DNA of 45,968 nt from contig CAXHTR010000010.1 in the NCBI GenBank assembly GCA_964019655.1, positions 1-45,968 of the forward strand, read 5' to 3'. A model generated the notes under the pieces. It did not search any database. It was not told where the DNA came from and saw nothing but the letters and a program-made list of their open reading frames with translations. The translations under genes were made by a program, and so were the position numbers. This document shows positions 44,017-45,968 of the stretch, in pieces; position 1 is the first letter of the stretch, and each line of letters begins with the position of its first letter. Origin of the DNA: Perkinsela sp. pyNocScin1 (lineage: Eukaryota > Euglenozoa > Kinetoplastea > Prokinetoplastida > Perkinselidae).

Positions 44017-44129
44017 ATGGCTCAGTGGGCGTTGCCTGGTCTGGGTTCAACTCCGGCCAGGGATGTTTTGCCTCCCCGGTTCTGCGAAGTGGGCGATTCC
44101 CGTGTGCGGCTTGATCAGGGTGAGAGATT
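44017..44129. ncRNA. Right copy of the 113-nt block with A and B boxes
   Basis: It is identical to 1130-1242 except one base near the end (GATCAGGG for GATCAAGG). The A box TGGCTCAGTGG is at 44018-44028 and the B box GGTTCAACTCC at 44044-44054, both on the plus strand and pointing away from SL gene B', whose exon starts about 90 bp to the left. The flanks differ strongly between the copies, so this block is under constraint or recent conversion. Its identity is unknown. Confidence 0.45.
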
Positions 44130-44372
44130 ACGATGCAGCCTTCTGATTCCTCTTCGCGTTTCTAAAAAAAACACTCGTGATGAGTCACATCACCCGATAA
44201 AATTCGAAATGCGTTGATCTCACACACCTTCCATCGCTTCCTTTTGTAAGGCCGCGCGGGACATGAGTAAGAATACAAAATTTCTAGGGCAGTCGAAAAT
44301 AGGCAAACACTTCTGACAAAAGACACATGTACACACTCCTGGTTGGGGTCATCGATTTTAATTGTGCCCTAG

Positions 44373-44470
44373 CGAGACAGTATCTCATCCACAAATGCGG
44401 TAGTCGACGCACGGCAATGGCTGCACCTGGATGGGCTCATATGCAGTGTGTGTGACATCTCGAACAAATA
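44373..44470 (-). pseudogene. Remnant of the 3' end of the STPG-like gene
   Basis: The minus strand here reads LFVRDVTHTAYEPI...PCVDYR, aligned with the C-terminal YSFELSHTPRMGPS...GVDYR of the gene at 1495-2226. A 13-bp deletion (left bases within 1520-1535) breaks the frame, so the last residues are lost. Similarity ends at 44470, where a CDC48 fragment on the opposite strand begins. It is a dead fragment carried along with the repeat. Confidence 0.75.
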
Positions 44471-44814
44471 GCCTCGACCTCGAGGAAGACATTGACACCG
44501 AGACGCTCGCAGTCCTCGGGGTCACGCAGGAGCACTTCCGCGAGGCCCAGGCGCTCTGCAACCCGATATCTCTGCGCGAGACACACGCTGAGGTCCCGAG
44601 TGTCCCGTGGGCCTCCGTCGGTGGCCTCGACGGAGTCAAGCAGGAGTTCGTGCAGTTCCCCGTCGAGCACCCGCCCAAGCTCGAGAGGTTTGGCATGTAC
44701 CCCCCTCAGTGCGTTCTGTTCTATGGCCTTCTGGGCCGCAGCAAGACACTTTTGACCGAAGCCATCGCCACCGAGCGCCAGGTGTACTTTGTCTTTATGA
44801 AGACCGCCCGTTAA
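44467..44814 (+). pseudogene. CDC48/p97 (VCP) fragment, end of D1 linker and start of D2, with ruined Walker A
   Basis: The translated segment starts SLDLEEDIDTETLAVLGVTQ and continues EHFREAQALCNPISLRETHA, EVPSVPWASVGGLDGVKQEF, then VEHPPKLERFGMYPPQCVLF. In p97/CDC48 this order is the D1-D2 linker followed by the D2 start (family S-A-L-R-E-T-V-V-E-V-P, then W-x-D-I-G-G-L, Y-P-V-E-H-P, F-G-x-x-P-S-K-G-V-L-F-Y). The Walker A expected as G-P-P-G-C-G-K-T reads GLLGRSKT, and the frame ends about 15 residues later at TAA. No other part of the AAA module is present, so it is a decayed fragment joined to the SL repeat, probably from a gene elsewhere. Confidence 0.85.
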
Positions 44815-45087
44815 AAAGAGGGAAAATGAAATAAGCCGAATACGATAAAACTCACCTTGAGTTAAGTGGTCTCGGGTCATTGACACTTGAAGGAGTCGGC
44901 TTTGCCAAAGCACATATTCTTTATTTTCGGTGTCTTGCTCACGAAGGAAGAGTAATTCCAGTGGTTGAATCTACCCAGTGCGTACCACGAGCTTTGCCGT
45001 GATCGCCCCTTAGAGCATGCCACACACAATTGTCAATCTCTCTTACAGCTCTGAATTGAAGGTTGTGACGAGAAGCTCTGCTTTCTA

Positions 45088-45279
45088 ATGGAAGCACTCG
45101 AGGCAAACCCGTTCACAGATTATTGCTTCCTTCGCGCGAAGGCAAAGGAGACAGGCTTCAAAAGTATCTTCACTGCAACGCGACGCGCTATGGCGGGTAT
45201 CGGCGTCCAAACACGATGTAGACGTCCGAAGTATTGGTGTGGGCTAGGGTGCATTGAAATTTCAAGGAAAGGCGATTGA
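45088..45279 (+). CDS. Small ORF of doubtful status, 63 aa
   Basis: It reads MEALEANPFTDYCFLRAKAK at the start and ends in a cysteine- and basic-rich stretch (RCRRPKYWCGLGCIEISRKG). There is no recognisable domain. It lies among gene fragments and may itself be one. A pyrimidine run (TCAATCTCTCTTACAG, about 45032-45049) upstream could act as splice acceptor, which is the only support for expression. Confidence 0.25.
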   Translation: MEALEANPFTDYCFLRAKAKETGFKSIFTATRRAMAGIGVQTRCRRPKYWCGLGCIEISRKGD

Positions 45280-45345
45280 CATACGCCAAAGCACACAAAA
45301 GTTACTACCCACAGGACCTTTATTTTATCAACGAAAGCAGCGTAA

Positions 45346-45793
45346 GATGCATTCATAGAGAAAAGAAGCTGCTTTGAAAAAAAGGGCCAAGCTCCTGCAC
45401 GCTATATCGCTCAGTGCCACGATCTTAGGGTTATCGGTTATCGCGGCTTTCGCGCTCTTGTCAACGTGACCGAGGTTATCGAGGAACGGAAGAAGGTAAA
45501 CGTTTTCGAGAAAGTAAAGAAGAGGACGAGAGGAAGTGGAAGATGGTGAAGAGTACAAACTGAAGTTTGGCTTTCAGGCGGTTGACTATCAAAAAGCCTT
45601 GATGTTTTCATTATTGCCCCCATTCGAGAGCATAACAGACGGCCCAACGCTGGAAGACGCACTAAAGGTCCAGTGCAGCCCGTTTTCGTTCAAGATCACT
45701 CCCGAAGTCACTGGGCGAAGGACACAATCGAATACGTCGGAAACGCTGATGCGAGAATCCATCATGAATGGCCGCGGTACAATCCTGGTCTGA
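45346..45793 (+). pseudogene. Frameshifted gene fragment, first part resembling an Alba domain
   Basis: From 45346 one frame reads through APARYIAQCHDLRVIGYRGF, then RALVNVTEVIEERKKVNVFE and stops at about 45549. A second frame continues from about 45520 (EEVEDGEEYKLKFGFQAVDY) to a stop at 45791. The first part has the Alba outline G-x-G/R-x-A-h-x-x-x-V-x-V-x-E-h-I-E-x-x-x-x-V, also found in RNase P/MRP proteins Pop6/Rpp25 and kinetoplastid ALBA RNA-binding proteins. There is no ATG at the start. The resemblance is suggestive only. Confidence 0.3.
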
Positions 45794-45968
45794 TCCCATA
45801 GAGAATGTTTGGGGTATGGCTTGTCTTTGATCTCGGTGAGATCGCTTCGATCTCGGCCGTATGAACATCGCCAGAGCACCACAGACTATGCAAAAAGGTA
45901 TTGGAGATGGTTGGCGATTACTTCTATGGATTAGAGGATGTAGGTGTATCATATGGCTTGTTGAAAGC

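Larger units (their letters stand above)
43160..44470. repeat. Right copy of the SL-bearing direct repeat
   Basis: It matches 270-1607 in the same orientation from the transposase start codon, through SL genes A and B and the 113-nt block, to a remnant of the STPG-like gene. The best-conserved parts are 43174-43410, the SL exons, 44017-44129 and 44215-44400. Beyond 44470 the sequence switches to a CDC48 fragment instead of continuing the STPG-like gene. Confidence 0.9.

Noticed and set aside
44467-44814. A functional AAA ATPase
   Set aside because: The Walker A is altered at the essential glycine, and no Walker B or later AAA parts follow before the stop.
1-45968. CRISPR array, operon or other bacterial features
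   Set aside because: All recognised ribosomal and nuclear proteins are eukaryotic, and no regularly spaced short repeats were seen.

Overview
The window looks like nuclear DNA from a kinetoplastid-type protist (Euglenozoa). Four observations support this. (1) Four minus-strand copies of a spliced-leader (SL, mini-exon) RNA gene are present. Each exon ends CAGTTTCTGTACTTAATTG and is followed by a GTATGAGAAGC intron start; this is one or two bases away from the 3' part of known kinetoplastid and diplonemid mini-exons. (2) About 22 intron-free protein genes are packed into two long one-strand clusters that diverge from a single AT-rich switch region (about 22.2-23.4 kb). This is the layout of polycistronic transcription units. 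(3) Most genes are preceded by a pyrimidine tract and an AG, as expected for trans-splicing. (4) The cap-forming enzyme is a guanylyltransferase-methyltransferase fusion, the form known from trypanosomes as CGM1. Mitochondrial genes are present (single-subunit RNA polymerase, GUF1, ferredoxin), so respiring or at least DNA-containing mitochondria are likely. I cannot name the species. A compact bodonid or prokinetoplastid would fit.

Layout. Positions 1-1607: the left copy of an SL-bearing repeat unit, made of a Tc1/mariner transposase fragment, two SL genes, an almost invariant 113-nt block with Pol III-like A and B boxes, and the 3' end of a PG-rich (SHIPPO/STPG-like) gene. Positions 1495-22156: the minus cluster, with the STPG-like protein, dynamin, MBF1, uS12/RPS23, an unknown membrane protein, two neighbours sharing a C-terminal membrane anchor (66 aa and 1693 aa), DPH2, GUF1/LepA, GINS subunit PSF1, the capping enzyme CGM1 and an RRM protein. 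Positions 22157-23376: the divergent strand-switch region. Positions 23377-42570: the plus cluster, with a second copy of the same RRM protein (so the switch region is flanked by an inverted paralogue pair), a zinc-ribbon protein, eL27, a thioredoxin-like TPR protein lacking the CXXC, CZIB/DUF866, mitochondrial RNA polymerase, eL37, a 2Fe-2S ferredoxin, the CCR4-NOT scaffold NOT1, a small membrane protein, an alpha/beta-hydrolase-fold protein lacking its nucleophile, and HUS1. Positions 42884-44470: the right copy of the SL unit in the same orientation, with a second transposase fragment and only a remnant of the STPG-like gene. Positions 44470-45968: gene debris, including a CDC48/p97 D2 fragment with a ruined Walker A and a frameshifted piece resembling an Alba domain.

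The intact genes are mostly housekeeping: translation (eL27, eL37, uS12, DPH2), capping and decay of mRNA (CGM1, NOT1, RRM proteins), replication and checkpoint (PSF1, HUS1), and mitochondrial expression (RNA polymerase, GUF1). The unusual biology lies in the repeat ends. These hold two structural kinds of SL gene that share only the exon and the start of the intron, a highly conserved tRNA-box element placed divergently about 90 bp upstream of one kind, and mariner fragments abutting both units. The inverted RRM pair around the promoter-like switch region and the shared C-terminal anchor of the 66-aa and 1693-aa proteins are further points of interest.
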